This document shows positions 1 through 9,659 of a stretch of DNA of 64,000 bases, piece after piece. This DNA is from Phyllobacterium phragmitis. Its GTDB lineage: Bacteria > Pseudomonadota > Alphaproteobacteria > Rhizobiales > Rhizobiaceae. The position numbers and the translations under genes are program-made. The notes beneath the pieces were generated by a model, which saw nothing but the letters and a program-made list of their open reading frames with translations, was not told where the DNA came from and did not search any database. The number at the start of each line of letters is the position of its first letter. Position 1 is the first letter of the stretch. The stretch spans positions 124,001 through 188,000 of the forward strand of contig NZ_PVBR01000006.1 in the NCBI RefSeq assembly GCF_002980495.1, in the 5' to 3' direction.

Positions 1-1057
1 TGGCCGTGCGATAGACCGACGGGTTGCTGGGAACCATGAGGCTTTCGAAACCTCCCCAACTCGAGCCCATACCGAACAGGTGAAAGCCATCGAACATGCG
101 GGCCAATGCCTTGCGGTCCGTCTCGCGGATAACGAACCCGAAGAGACCGGAGGAGCCGGTGAAATGCCGCTTCCAAAGATCGTGATACGGATCGTTGGCG
201 CGGGCCGGGTGCATGATGCGGATGACCTGCTCCTGATTTTCGAGCCAATCGGCGACCTCAAGCGCGTTGGCTTCGTGTTGACGCATGCGGACGCCGAGTG
301 TTCTTATGCCGCGAAGGGCCAGGAACGCATCATCAGGGCTGATGCACACGCCGAAGCGCAGATAAGTTTCGCGCAGTCTCTCATAAATGGTCGAGGTACA
401 TGCGATCGTTCCGAGCATGATGTCGCTATGACCGGAGACGTATTTGGTGCCTGCCTGCAACGAGATGTCAACGCCCTGGGTGATCGGCTTGCAAAAATAA
501 CCACCGGACCATGTGTTATCGATAGCGGTTACAACACCCTTCCTGCGGGCCACTTCGGTAATCGCGGTGACGTCCTGGATTTCGAAGGTCTGGGAGCCGG
601 GCGACTCCATCCAGATCAACCGCGTTTCGGGGCGGATCAATGACTCGATGCCCGCACCGATGGCGGGATCGTAATATGTGGTTTCGATACCGAACCGGGT
701 GAGCAACTGGCTGCAGAATTTTCGGGTGGGACCGTAGCTGTTGTCGCTGACGAGAAAATGAGCCGCCTGATCGGCAAATGACATCAACACGACAGAAAGC
801 GCCATGACGCCGGATGGGGCAATCAGTGCAGCATCCGCCTCTTCCAGAGCGCAGATTGCATCTTCCAGAGAATGGGTTGTGGGAGTGCCTCTGCGGCCAT
901 ATCGCAGTTTTGCGCTGTCCTTCGCGTCGAGCTCTGCAAGTGTCGGGAAAAGGATGGTCGATGCACGATAAACAGGAGTGCTCACAGCCCCGTGATGTTT
1001 CTCCGGCTGGCGTCCACAATGCGCAATAACTGTTTCCTGGCCTAAGTTTTTCTGCAT
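1..1057 (-). CDS. metC: cystathionine beta-lyase-like PLP enzyme (partial, runs off left edge)
   Basis: Reading the minus strand from an ATG at 1057 gives about 352 residues without a stop to the window edge, so the C-terminus is missing. The protein opens MQKNLGQETVIAHCGRQP and has the Cys/Met-metabolism PLP fold: a RYGRRGTPT substrate/PLP segment, an AIDNTW aspartate motif and the Schiff-base lysine in TKYVSGHSD. Family members cleave cystathionine or other beta-substituted amino acids to pyruvate, ammonia and a thiol in the cytosol. It is transcribed divergently from the amino-acid transporter at 1210, so it may process what that transporter imports rather than serve methionine synthesis. 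The exact substrate cannot be read from sequence. Confidence 0.88.
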   Translation of the reverse strand, partial: MQKNLGQETVIAHCGRQPEKHHGAVSTPVYRASTILFPTLAELDAKDSAKLRYGRRGTPTTHSLEDAICALEEADAALIAPSGVMALSVVLMSFADQAAHFLVSDNSYGPTRKFCSQLLTRFGIETTYYDPAIGAGIESLIRPETRLIWMESPGSQTFEIQDVTAITEVARRKGVVTAIDNTWSGGYFCKPITQGVDISLQAGTKYVSGHSDIMLGTIACTSTIYERLRETYLRFGVCISPDDAFLALRGIRTLGVRMRQHEANALEVADWLENQEQVIRIMHPARANDPYHDLWKRHFTGSSGLFGFVIRETDRKALARMFDGFHLFGMGSSWGGFESLMVPSNPSVYRTA

Positions 1058-1120
1058 TCTGGTTGCTCTCGCTGATTTGAAGGGCCGTTTAAAAATCATA
1101 GTTGCATCCAACTGAAAACA

Positions 1121-1132
1121 TTTGTATACAAA
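1121..1132. promoter_or_regulatory. perfect 12-bp palindrome TTTGTATACAAA (candidate GntR-type operator)
   Basis: The divergent space between the lyase (start 1057) and the transporter gene (start 1210) contains a perfect palindrome, TTTGTATACAAA. Sites with a central GTATAC are typical of GntR/FCD-family repressors. No GntR gene is in the window, so the regulator would lie to the left or elsewhere. A related half-conserved copy, TTGTATACGG, lies at 13014-13023 just upstream of the binding-protein gene that starts at 12997. Confidence 0.5.
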
Positions 1133-1209
1133 GACCAGCGGCACGTCAACTGCCGGTTAAAGCCTTGAGGAAAGGGCTGAACTGCCGCTGTATAACAAGA
1201 GGGGATAAA

Positions 1210-2244
1210 ATGCGTAATTTGAAAGCATGCCTACTCGCCGCAACTGTCGCACTGGCGACTTTGCCCCCATTTTCTGTCTTTGCCGCCAATGGCGACACGC
1301 TCAAACAGGTCAAGGAACGTGACCTCGTCTTGTGCGGCGTTCACCCGGCACGTCACGGCTTCGCTGCACCCGACAGCAAGGGTGTATGGGAAGGTTTCGA
1401 GGTCGATTATTGCAAGGCGGTTGCTGCGGCCGTGCTAGGAGACGCCAATAAGGTTCGCTATGTGCCGCTGTCATCACAGCAGCGGTTCCCGGCGATCCAG
1501 TCCGGTGAGGTCGATGTTCTCGCTCGCAACGTGACGGCCAATCTGTCGCGCGATACAGCACTCGGTCTCAACTTCGCGCCGCCGATCTTCTACACCGGCA
1601 CGGGCTTCCTCGTGCGCGCCGACTCCGGCGTGAAGGAAGTCAAGGATCTCGATGGCGCGGTCATCTGCATGGCCCCGGGAAGCACGACCGAGCGTAATAT
1701 CGCCCAGATTTTCGCCGCGCGCGGCCTGAAATACACGCCTGTGGTGATCGAGAACAACAAGCAGTTGGTGGATGCCTATGTCACCGGACGCTGTGATGCG
1801 CTGGCGAAAGACAAGGCCGCTCTTCCGGGCGTGCGAGCCGTCGATACGCCTAATCCTGCCGACCACGTTCTTCTCGAAGGCATCTATTCCAAGGAGCCGC
1901 TGGCCATGGCTGTGCGGCAGGGTGACGACCAATGGTATGACATCGTCAAATGGGTGGTCTATGCGACATTCAACGCGGAAGAGATGAAGGTATTTCAGGC
2001 GAATGTCGATGAGATGTTGAAGTCCGACGATCCTGACATCCAGACCCTTGTCGGCATGATCGGCGATAACGGCGCAAAGCTCGGGCTCGATCAAAAATGG
2101 AGCTACAATATCGTCAAGCAGGTCGGAAACTACGCCGATATTTACGACCGGCACTTCGGACCTTCGACGTCCATTGCTCTTGACCGGGATTTGAACCGTC
2201 AATGGAATGACGGGGGTATTCTGTACGGTCAACCCATGAACTGA
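1210..2244 (+). CDS. aapJ: polar/general amino-acid ABC transporter, periplasmic binding protein
   Basis: This 344-residue protein is of the AapJ/BztA type, the solute receptor of the general L-amino-acid transporters of rhizobia. The first 24 or so residues (MRNLKACLLAATVALATLPP...) form a Sec signal peptide ending near VFA-AN. The mature part carries the type II periplasmic fold with a GFEVDYCKAVAAAV segment. I chose ATG 1210 because GAGGGG sits 6 nt upstream and a signal peptide follows directly; an upstream in-frame start at 1102 has neither. It heads a four-gene operon with two permeases and an ATPase. The nearby MmgE/PrpD enzymes suggest an amino-dicarboxylate-like substrate, which is inference. 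Confidence 0.9.
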   Translation: MRNLKACLLAATVALATLPPFSVFAANGDTLKQVKERDLVLCGVHPARHGFAAPDSKGVWEGFEVDYCKAVAAAVLGDANKVRYVPLSSQQRFPAIQSGEVDVLARNVTANLSRDTALGLNFAPPIFYTGTGFLVRADSGVKEVKDLDGAVICMAPGSTTERNIAQIFAARGLKYTPVVIENNKQLVDAYVTGRCDALAKDKAALPGVRAVDTPNPADHVLLEGIYSKEPLAMAVRQGDDQWYDIVKWVVYATFNAEEMKVFQANVDEMLKSDDPDIQTLVGMIGDNGAKLGLDQKWSYNIVKQVGNYADIYDRHFGPSTSIALDRDLNRQWNDGGILYGQPMN

Positions 2245-2326
2245 CGGCGCCGCCGCGCCGCTGCTTTCGGCGCGGTCTATTCCCTTGAGCGACGGTTTTG
2301 CCGTCGCCCTTCCTCAAGGAACGACA

Positions 2327-3523
2327 ATGTCTCTTTCCAGTTCATCCAGCAGGGGGTCGACCCGTCGAAGCCAGATAGCGGGCGTAGTCTATAGTCAGGC
2401 GTTTCGCTCCGCCTTCTATCAGGTGATCCTTGCCATATTCGTCCTGCTTGCAGGCTATTACCTCTATTCAAACGTCGTCGAGAATCTGCGTGCGCAAAAT
2501 ATCGCCACAGGCTTTCGCTTCCTATCAGAAGTATCGCAGTTCGAGATCGGCGAGAGGCTGATCAACTATTCCGCACGCGACAGCTACTTCCGCGCGCTTG
2601 CCGTCGGTCTGTTAAACACGCTGGCGGTCAGTGGTGTCGGCATCATTGTCGCGACGATCCTCGGATTTACCGTTGGTATCGCGCGCAGTTCCAACGACCT
2701 GCTTCTCAAGAAGGTGGCGGGCTTTTATGTCGAGATCGTAAGAAATATTCCGGTCATTCTTCAGGTCATCTTCTGGTCCGTGGTGATCCGCAACCTGCCG
2801 CCGCCCCGTGGTGCCGTCGAATTGTGGGGCGCTGGCTTCCTGAGCAACCGAGGCCTTACAGTTGCGATGCCGAATGCCGATCCCTCACACGTATGGATGC
2901 TGGTCGCATTCGTTGCAGGAGTCATTCTCTCCATCATTGCCGCCAGATTTATCCGGCGAAGGAACGACGCTACAGGCAAGCATGTCGATAGCCTTTGGGT
3001 GTCGCTACTGCTGATCACAGGTCTTCCACTGCTGGTCTGGCTGCTTTCGGGCGCGCCGCTGGACATGAGCATTCCGGAACGCAAAGGTTTCAGCTTTTCG
3101 GGCGGATCTACTCTGTCTCCAGAGTTCGTGGCGCTGCTGCTCGGCATCTCCATGTACGCCTCCGGCTTCATCGCCGAAATCGTTCGAAGCGGCATTCAGG
3201 CGACGCCACGCGGGCAGATCGAAGCTGCCAAGACGATTGGCCTGAAGCCTTGGTACATCACGCGCTACATCGTTTTGCCTCAGGCTCTGCGCGTCATCGT
3301 GCCGCCGCTGACCAGCCAATATGTGAGCCTCAGCAAGAACAGTTCTATCGCCGTCGTGGTCGGTTATCCGGATCTAGTGAATATCGGCAACACGGTCATG
3401 AACCAGACAGGGCAGGCGGTTGAAGCCGTCACAATCATGATGGTCGTCTATCTCACGATAAGCGTCGTCACGTCGCTGGTGATGAATTTCTACAATCGCC
3501 TCGTTGAGATCAAGGAGCGCTGA
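2327..3523 (+). CDS. aapQ: amino-acid ABC transporter permease (AapQ type)
   Basis: This 398-residue inner-membrane permease has an early transmembrane helix (about residues 25-50) and a large non-conserved insert. The C-terminal HisM-type domain carries the EAA loop (GQIEAAKTIGLKPWYITRYI) that docks on the ATPase. AapQ/BztB proteins have just this long layout compared with ordinary 220-residue His permeases. ATG 2327 has AAGGA at 2316-2320; a TTG at 2285 is in frame but lacks a site. It lies 82 nt after the binding protein, and the next permease begins 1 nt after its stop, so the two are translationally linked. Confidence 0.92.
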   Translation: MSLSSSSSRGSTRRSQIAGVVYSQAFRSAFYQVILAIFVLLAGYYLYSNVVENLRAQNIATGFRFLSEVSQFEIGERLINYSARDSYFRALAVGLLNTLAVSGVGIIVATILGFTVGIARSSNDLLLKKVAGFYVEIVRNIPVILQVIFWSVVIRNLPPPRGAVELWGAGFLSNRGLTVAMPNADPSHVWMLVAFVAGVILSIIAARFIRRRNDATGKHVDSLWVSLLLITGLPLLVWLLSGAPLDMSIPERKGFSFSGGSTLSPEFVALLLGISMYASGFIAEIVRSGIQATPRGQIEAAKTIGLKPWYITRYIVLPQALRVIVPPLTSQYVSLSKNSSIAVVVGYPDLVNIGNTVMNQTGQAVEAVTIMMVVYLTISVVTSLVMNFYNRLVEIKER

Positions 3524-3524
3524 C

Positions 3525-4625
3525 ATGGCCACATCCGAGATTTTGGAACATCCCGCCGAACTCCCTCCGGTTTTGGCTTCAGGCCCTTGGCGTTGGATGC
3601 GCCGCCATTTCTTCAGCAGCATCGGCCAGACATTACTGACGATCGTGGTCGCAGCCATTGCGATCCGCACTCTGTGGTTTCTCCTGCACTGGGCCGTTTT
3701 GGATGCGGTCTGGGTGGCGGCAGACCCGCAAGTCTGCCGCGATGCAGGGGGGGCTTGCTGGGCGGTCATCGTGGAGAAACATCGCCCGATCCTCTTCGGC
3801 ATGTATCCCTACGATCAACATTGGCGGCTTGTATTGATGATTGTCATCTATCTCGCCACCGTCATAGCGTCACTGACCCCGGCCTGCTGGAAGCGCTCAC
3901 TACTCATTCCAATGTGGATTGCTTCCGTCACGGCAATCGCCGTTCTGATGTTCGGTGGCGTGTTAGGCCTGCCCTATGTACCGACAAGCGAATGGGGTGG
4001 CTTGCCACTGACCATCATACTTTTCACGGGCTCGGTGCTTTTCGGCATGCCAATTGCGGTTCTCCTGGCGCTAGGGCGTCGCGCGCCGCTGCCGGTCGCC
4101 CGCGGACTTTCCGTGGTCTTTATCGAAAGCCTGCGCGGCGTGCCGCTGATCACCATTCTCTTCGTCGCGGTCAATATTTTTCCGCTGTTCCTGCCTGCGG
4201 GCATGGAGGTGAACAAGCTTTTGCGTATCACGCTATCCATCGCTGTCTTCTTTGCCTGCTATCAGGCAGAGGTCATTCGCGGCGGTCTTCAGGCGATCCC
4301 GCGTGGTCAGTATGAAGCGGCGGCTTCGTTGAATATGACGTACTGGCAAACCACGCGGCGGATCATACTGCCGCAAGCACTGCGCATATGCTTGCCGGCA
4401 ATGACCAACCACATCATTGCCGCCATGAAGAATACTTCCTTTGTCATCATCATCGGCCTCTTTGATATTCTGACCGCCACGACTGCTGTCATGCAGGATC
4501 CGTTGTGGCGTCAATTCTACATTGAAGCCTATCTCTTCGTTGCACTCGTCTATCTCGTCTTCGGTCTGGCGCTCTCAATGTATGCGCGCCGCGTCGAGAG
4601 CTGGGTTGCGGTCGGTCGTATCTGA
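3525..4625 (+). CDS. aapM: amino-acid ABC transporter permease (AapM type)
   Basis: This 366-residue permease is the partner of the preceding gene. It has hydrophobic helices at about 35-60, 100-125 and 130-150. A C-terminal HisM-type domain with the EAA motif ([20 protein letters not shown]) contacts the ATPase. ATG 3525 is preceded by AAGGAG at 3512-3517, inside the end of the upstream gene, which argues for coupled translation. Together the two permeases would form the heterodimeric channel of an AapJQMP-like importer. Confidence 0.92.
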   Translation: MATSEILEHPAELPPVLASGPWRWMRRHFFSSIGQTLLTIVVAAIAIRTLWFLLHWAVLDAVWVAADPQVCRDAGGACWAVIVEKHRPILFGMYPYDQHWRLVLMIVIYLATVIASLTPACWKRSLLIPMWIASVTAIAVLMFGGVLGLPYVPTSEWGGLPLTIILFTGSVLFGMPIAVLLALGRRAPLPVARGLSVVFIESLRGVPLITILFVAVNIFPLFLPAGMEVNKLLRITLSIAVFFACYQAEVIRGGLQAIPRGQYEAAASLNMTYWQTTRRIILPQALRICLPAMTNHIIAAMKNTSFVIIIGLFDILTATTAVMQDPLWRQFYIEAYLFVALVYLVFGLALSMYARRVESWVAVGRI

Positions 4626-4629
4626 GATC

Positions 4630-5400
4630 ATGAAAGGGCATACCGTGACGATAAACTCTACTTCATCGGCCGTCATTCAGATGAATGCTGTTTCCAAATG
4701 GTACGGCGCATTCAAGGTTCTCAATGAGATATCGCTGGAAATTCAAAAAGGCGAACGCGTTGTTGTCTGCGGCCCCTCGGGGTCCGGCAAGTCTACGCTC
4801 ATTCGGTGCATCAACCGGCTGGAGGAGCATCAGAAGGGCGATATATACGTCAAGGGAATCGAACTGAACGATAGCGTCAAGAATATCGCCGCCATCCGCA
4901 GCAGCCTTGGCATGGTGTTCCAGTCTTTCAACCTTTTCCCGCATCTAACCGTGCTGGAGAACCTGACCATCGGTCCAACCCTTGTTCGCCACATGAAGCG
5001 CAAGGATGCGGAGGAGCGAGCGATGCACTTCCTGCGCAAGGTGCGCATTCCGGAGCAGGCTCACAAATATCCACTCCAGCTTTCAGGGGGCCAGCAACAG
5101 CGCGTGGCTATTGCCCGCTCGCTCTGTATGGAACCGGAAATCATGTTGTTTGACGAGCCGACATCGGCGCTCGACCCGGAGATGATCAAGGAAGTGCTCG
5201 ATACGATGATCGAACTGGCCGAGAGCGGCATGACGATGATCGTCGTAACGCACGAAATGGGCTTTGCTCGCACAGTTGCCGATAACGTCATTCTCATGGC
5301 CGACGGAAACATCGTGGAGCGAGCGGAGCCGGAGGAATTCTTCTTCAATCCCAAGCATGAGCGCACCCGGACGTTCCTTGACCAGATTCTAAAGCACTAG
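4630..5400 (+). CDS. aapP: amino-acid ABC transporter ATP-binding protein (AapP type)
   Basis: This ATPase of about 256 residues energises the two permeases above. Walker A is GPSGSGKST, the signature is LSGGQQQRV, Walker B is [11 protein letters not shown] and the switch histidine is in VVTHEMG. The ATG at 4630 follows the permease stop by 4 nt. An in-frame GTG at 4645 has a better ribosome site (AAGGG, 8 nt) and could be the real start. The family members couple ATP hydrolysis to uptake of a broad range of L-amino acids. Confidence 0.93.
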   Translation: MKGHTVTINSTSSAVIQMNAVSKWYGAFKVLNEISLEIQKGERVVVCGPSGSGKSTLIRCINRLEEHQKGDIYVKGIELNDSVKNIAAIRSSLGMVFQSFNLFPHLTVLENLTIGPTLVRHMKRKDAEERAMHFLRKVRIPEQAHKYPLQLSGGQQQRVAIARSLCMEPEIMLFDEPTSALDPEMIKEVLDTMIELAESGMTMIVVTHEMGFARTVADNVILMADGNIVERAEPEEFFFNPKHERTRTFLDQILKH

Positions 5401-5428
5401 CGCGTCGGCGCGAATATCGGAGATTAAG

Positions 5429-6808
5429 ATGTCATCGTTGACTATGGCGCTGGCCCGCTTTGCGGCGGAGCTTGATAGCCGAGCTTTGCCTAAAGAGGTG
5501 ATGGATTGGGCCTCGCGCACCTTCGCCGACACGATTGCCTGCGGTCTGGCGGGCGCATCGGACGAGGCGGTGCACACCCTTCGCGCAATATTACCTGCTG
5601 GGATTGGCAAGGCTGGATTGTGGGGCAGCAACGAGACCGGGCACGTGCTGAATGCGGCGCAGATCAACGGCGTAGCTGCACACGCGCTGGACTTCGACGA
5701 TTGCCATCTGGTCATGGATGGCCATCCGTCCGTGTCTATTGTGCCAGGACTCTTCGCCTTGGCGGAGGAACGGAATTCTTCGGGAATCGAATTGCTGACG
5801 GCCTATATTGCTGGCCTTGAAACTGAGCTGCGGCTTGCAAAGATCTGCAATCCTGCCCATGCCGACCGTGGATGGCATCCAACCGCGACATTCGGCGTGA
5901 TCGGCGCTGCCGTTGCGTGCAGCCATTTGTTGCAGCTCGATCAAAATGGGGTGGCGACGGCAATCGCCATTGCAGCCTCTTGCTCGTCCGGTTTGCGCGC
6001 AAACTCCGGCACGATGGCAAAACCCCTACATGCCGCACAAGCGACCAGAAACGGTCTTCAGGCCGCGTTATTGGCTGAGCACGGCTTTTCGGCCAACCTC
6101 ACGGCTCTCGAACATCGTTTCGGTTTCATCGCCGCGTACTGCGGCGGCCCCTCGCGGGAGTGGCAAGTGGTGCTGGCAGAGTTGGAAGGAACCTTCCTTC
6201 TTCTAGAACCCGGTATAGCGATCAAGCAATATCCATGCTGCGCCTTCATTCATTCGGCTATCGACGCCGCTGGCCAGCTGCGCGTCCAAATCGATCAGCC
6301 GGACGACGTTACTTCGGTAACAGTGAGGCTTCACAGCCGTCGGCTACGCAACATCGACAGGCCCGTACCAAAAGATGGGCTCGATGCGAAGTTCAGCGCG
6401 CAATATCTCACGGCCCGTTCATTGTTGCAGAACACGATCGGCTTCTCCGATTTCTCAGCGGGCGCCATAGCGGATGAGACGGTCGCAGCGCTCTCCACAA
6501 AGGTGAAGCTCGAACCCCACGAGGACGGAGACCTGTCCTTCGGCCAGGTGGAAGTGGTGCTGGCCGACGGTCGGAAACTGAGCGCTGAAGACAGCGTCGC
6601 CATGGGGAGAGGTCCCTCCAACCCCCTGAGCGACGAACAATTCGCGGACAAATTCCACGGCTGCACTGCTGAGGTGCTGACACACGAAGAGAGTAGACGG
6701 CTCTTATCCGCACTGCTGGCTTTGTCCGACCAACCCTCCACAGCCGCAATCGGAAAGCTGATGCTGGGTTCAGCAACCACCCGTCATTCAAAATTAGAGA
6801 AGGTGTAA
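5429..6808 (+). CDS. MmgE/PrpD family protein (first of three)
   Basis: This 459-residue protein is of the MmgE/PrpD superfamily, which includes 2-methylcitrate dehydratase, cis-aconitate decarboxylase and iminodisuccinate epimerase. Family hallmarks seen are ALDFDDCH and GHPSVSIVPGL near residues 88-110, RGWHPTATFGVIGAA, KPLHAAQATRNG and IKQYPCCAFIHSAIDA. ATG 5429 has GGAG upstream, 28 nt after the transporter ATPase, suggesting one transcription unit. Three diverged paralogues in tandem (5429, 6814, 8286) are unlikely to repeat one reaction. I infer successive or stereospecific steps on a dicarboxylate or amino-dicarboxylate. Confidence 0.9.
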   Translation: MSSLTMALARFAAELDSRALPKEVMDWASRTFADTIACGLAGASDEAVHTLRAILPAGIGKAGLWGSNETGHVLNAAQINGVAAHALDFDDCHLVMDGHPSVSIVPGLFALAEERNSSGIELLTAYIAGLETELRLAKICNPAHADRGWHPTATFGVIGAAVACSHLLQLDQNGVATAIAIAASCSSGLRANSGTMAKPLHAAQATRNGLQAALLAEHGFSANLTALEHRFGFIAAYCGGPSREWQVVLAELEGTFLLLEPGIAIKQYPCCAFIHSAIDAAGQLRVQIDQPDDVTSVTVRLHSRRLRNIDRPVPKDGLDAKFSAQYLTARSLLQNTIGFSDFSAGAIADETVAALSTKVKLEPHEDGDLSFGQVEVVLADGRKLSAEDSVAMGRGPSNPLSDEQFADKFHGCTAEVLTHEESRRLLSALLALSDQPSTAAIGKLMLGSATTRHSKLEKV

Positions 6809-6813
6809 CCGTT

Positions 6814-8169
6814 ATGTCCTTGTCCTTACAACTTGCCGAACGCGCGGTTGCGCTGGTTCCCCAGGATTTTGATCCAGAAGCCATCGGCTGGGCGCGAGAT
6901 GCGATTGCAGACATGATCGGCTGCGCGCTGATTGGGGCTGCCACCGAAACGACGGAAAGGTCGATATTGCCGGGCATGCTGACTGAGGGCCCGTGCCTTG
7001 TGCTCGGCCGCAAGATGCGGCTTGGAAAGCTCGATGCGGCCTTTGTCAACGGCACGTCCGGTCATGCGATCGATTACGACGACACCAGCAAGTCGCTGTC
7101 GGGTCATCCCACCGTCATCATCGTGCCGGGACTGCTTGCCCTTGCAGAAACGCTTAACTCAACGGGTCGCGAGTTTGTCGATGCCTATATCGTTGGTGTA
7201 GAGGCTGCGACGCGCATCGCGCGCGGTGTCAACTTCTACCACTACGAAAAGGGTTGGCACCCGACGGCGACGCTCGGCATCTTCGGTGCTGCCGTTGCGG
7301 CCAGCCACCTGTTGAAACTCGACGCGGGTCAAACAGCGAATGCCATTTCGATTGCCGCGTCGTCGGCCGCGGGTATCAAGGCCAATTTCGGCACAGACAC
7401 CAAGCCGCTTCATGCAGGCTTCCAGGCCCGCAACGGCCTTTTTGCAGCGCTTCTCGCTGCAAAAGGGGTCAATGGTTCAGGCGTCGCGCTGGAACACCCG
7501 CAAGGCTTCCTGAATGTCTTCAATGGTCCTGGTAATTTTGACACAACGCGCATGCTGAGCGATTGGGGCGCGCCCCTCGATCTGCTCAAACCGGGAATTT
7601 CCATCAAGAAGTACCCTTGCGTCTACAGCGTACACGCCGCCATCGACGCGGCCATTGCGCTGCATCAGGGTCCGTTGAGCGATCCTGGCGAAATCACCAA
7701 TGTTCTGGTGCGTATGCATCCGCGCAGAATGTTGCCGCATGTCCGCAACCCCGCAACCACGGCTCTCAATGCCAAGTTCTCGTTGCCCTATGTAGTTTCG
7801 CGAGGTCTCGTGAACGGTGCGGTTCTGCTTGATCACTTCGAGGACGCGGCCCTGCACGATCCCCAAGTGCTGCGTGTCATGGGCTTGATGCGGATGGAAA
7901 ATCTTCCCGACGATGCCAGCGACTATGGCGGTGAAGTTCATGTCACCCTGTCGAACGGTCAGGTTTTTTCCCATTCCGTCGATGCACCGGTCGGGCGCGG
8001 TCCTGAAACACCGCTGCCCCCCGGAATGTTGCGGGCGAAGTTTACGGATTGCGCCAGCCGCACGCTGACCGACGAAGGCGTCAATGAGGTTTTTGAGCAA
8101 TTGATGACGCTCGATACGCTTCCTCGTGTGGGCATGCTGACCTCCGCCATAGAACGCAGCAAGCGGTGA
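6814..8169 (+). CDS. MmgE/PrpD family protein (second of three)
   Basis: This 451-residue paralogue of the preceding gene starts 5 nt after it, with AAGGTG as the ribosome site. The same motifs recur: AIDYDDTSKSLSGHPTVI, KGWHPTATLGIFGAAVA, KPLHAGFQARNGL and IKKYPCVYSVHAAIDA. The doublet CC of the other two copies (YPCCAF, HPCCGS) is CV here, so the lid of the pocket differs. Fold and family are secure. Substrate is not, and dehydratase, decarboxylase and epimerase activities all occur in the family. Confidence 0.9.
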   Translation: MSLSLQLAERAVALVPQDFDPEAIGWARDAIADMIGCALIGAATETTERSILPGMLTEGPCLVLGRKMRLGKLDAAFVNGTSGHAIDYDDTSKSLSGHPTVIIVPGLLALAETLNSTGREFVDAYIVGVEAATRIARGVNFYHYEKGWHPTATLGIFGAAVAASHLLKLDAGQTANAISIAASSAAGIKANFGTDTKPLHAGFQARNGLFAALLAAKGVNGSGVALEHPQGFLNVFNGPGNFDTTRMLSDWGAPLDLLKPGISIKKYPCVYSVHAAIDAAIALHQGPLSDPGEITNVLVRMHPRRMLPHVRNPATTALNAKFSLPYVVSRGLVNGAVLLDHFEDAALHDPQVLRVMGLMRMENLPDDASDYGGEVHVTLSNGQVFSHSVDAPVGRGPETPLPPGMLRAKFTDCASRTLTDEGVNEVFEQLMTLDTLPRVGMLTSAIERSKR

Positions 8170-8285
8170 TGCATGGCTTCGGAAACCACAGCCCATCCAT
8201 ACGAAACATGCGCAGGTTCAATAAGATGGAGCGTTCGTGCGCGCTTTGAAAGGCGTGCTCCGCTTCAAGGTTTAGGAGACATTTC

Positions 8286-9644
8286 ATGAGTTTTTCCCAC
8301 ATGCTGGCGGAGCGCGCCTGTGCACTGACCCTCAATTCATTGCCAGCCGAAGCGCTGCTGATAACGCGACGCGCCACTGCAGACACGATCGGTGTTGCGT
8401 TTGCCGGATGCCGCAGCGATTTCATCGACGCGGTGGAGGATGTCTGTGAAGTCGGATCTGCCGGCGGCGTGGCAACGCTTTGGGGACGAGGGGAGCGGGC
8501 ATCCATCCTTCAGGCCGCACTCCTCAACGGAATTTCGGCGCACGCGCTCGATTTTGACGATTGCAGCACCACGATGGGCGGACACCCATCTGCTCCCGTC
8601 CTCCCGGCGATACTCGCGCTTGCTGAACAGAAGAAAGCCAGTTTCGGGCAGGTGGCCGAGGCATATGTCACAGGCGTCGAAGTCGAAACACGCCTCGCTC
8701 GCGGTCTGCTTCCTCATCATTACGACAAGGGCTGGCATCCAACGGCGACGCTCGGGATTTTTGGTGCGGCGGCAGCAGCAGCACGGCTTCTCAACTTCAA
8801 TACCGCACAGACGGCAAATTGCCTCGCCATGGCGGTCTCCATGGCGTCTGGGCTGAAATCGAATTTCGGCACACCGGTAAAGCCTCTGCATGTAGGCCAG
8901 GCCGCTTACCACGGCTTGCTTGCGGCGCTTCTCACGGAGCGTGGTCTCAACTCGAACCCTGAAGCCTTCGAACATAATTACGGTTTCTTCCGCCTCTTCA
9001 ACGGTGAAGGTACCTATGACCAACACGCAATTCTCGATGGCTGGGATGGTCCGCTGGAAATCTTGGCGCCGGGTATCGCCATCAAGCAGCATCCCTGCTG
9101 CGGAAGCGCGCATTCCGCAATCGACGCAGCGCTCAAGATCGTCAATCGCCATGGTCTTTTCGATGAGCACTCGATCCAGAAGATCGAAATCGAAACCCAC
9201 GAGCGGCGTCTGGCGCACACCAACCGCCCAATACCCAAATCCGGCCTCGATGCCAAATTCAGCGTTCAGTTCCTGACGGCAAAGGCGCTTGTCAGCGGTC
9301 AGATCTGCCTTGCGGATTTTGAGGACGAGGGATTTCTCACGCCGCAAATATCGGCGCTTCTGGCAAAGACGCAAGCCGTCGGACATCAGCAGGCCGATGC
9401 TTATCGCGGTACGGTGCGCGTCACGCTGACCGATGGTCGCGTACTGGAAGGTGTCGCGTCAACCCAGTTCGGTCGCGGACCGACCAATCCTATGTCGGAC
9501 GACGAACTCGAGAAGAAGTTCATCGATTGTGCCCACACACTTCTGGGTGCAGAGGTCGCGTCCAACATATTTCGTGAAATCCAGGCGCTGGTTCCTGATG
9601 ATCGAATTGCACCGGTCATCGCCCGTTGCGCTGTACAAAACTAA
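8286..9644 (+). CDS. MmgE/PrpD family protein (third of three)
   Basis: This 452-residue member follows a 116-nt gap and has its own AGGAG site (start 8286). It contains ALDFDDCSTTMGGHPSAP, YDKGWHPTATLGIFGAA, KPLHVGQAAYHGL and IKQHPCCGSAHSAIDA. It is closer to the first copy at the CC doublet and closer to the second in the HYxKGWHPTATLGIFGAA stretch, so the three look like successive duplications rather than one recent one. It is followed within 15 nt by the glutathione transferase gene. Confidence 0.9.
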   Translation: MSFSHMLAERACALTLNSLPAEALLITRRATADTIGVAFAGCRSDFIDAVEDVCEVGSAGGVATLWGRGERASILQAALLNGISAHALDFDDCSTTMGGHPSAPVLPAILALAEQKKASFGQVAEAYVTGVEVETRLARGLLPHHYDKGWHPTATLGIFGAAAAAARLLNFNTAQTANCLAMAVSMASGLKSNFGTPVKPLHVGQAAYHGLLAALLTERGLNSNPEAFEHNYGFFRLFNGEGTYDQHAILDGWDGPLEILAPGIAIKQHPCCGSAHSAIDAALKIVNRHGLFDEHSIQKIEIETHERRLAHTNRPIPKSGLDAKFSVQFLTAKALVSGQICLADFEDEGFLTPQISALLAKTQAVGHQQADAYRGTVRVTLTDGRVLEGVASTQFGRGPTNPMSDDELEKKFIDCAHTLLGAEVASNIFREIQALVPDDRIAPVIARCAVQN

Positions 9645-9659
9645 CCGGAGGATATTGTG

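Noticed and set aside
80-643. 187-codon open frame on the plus strand
   Set aside because: It is the antisense shadow of the partial cystathionine beta-lyase gene, which has clear PLP-enzyme motifs on the minus strand.
8337-9386. 349-codon open frame on the minus strand
   Set aside because: It lies wholly antisense to the third MmgE/PrpD gene and has no family motifs or ribosome site.
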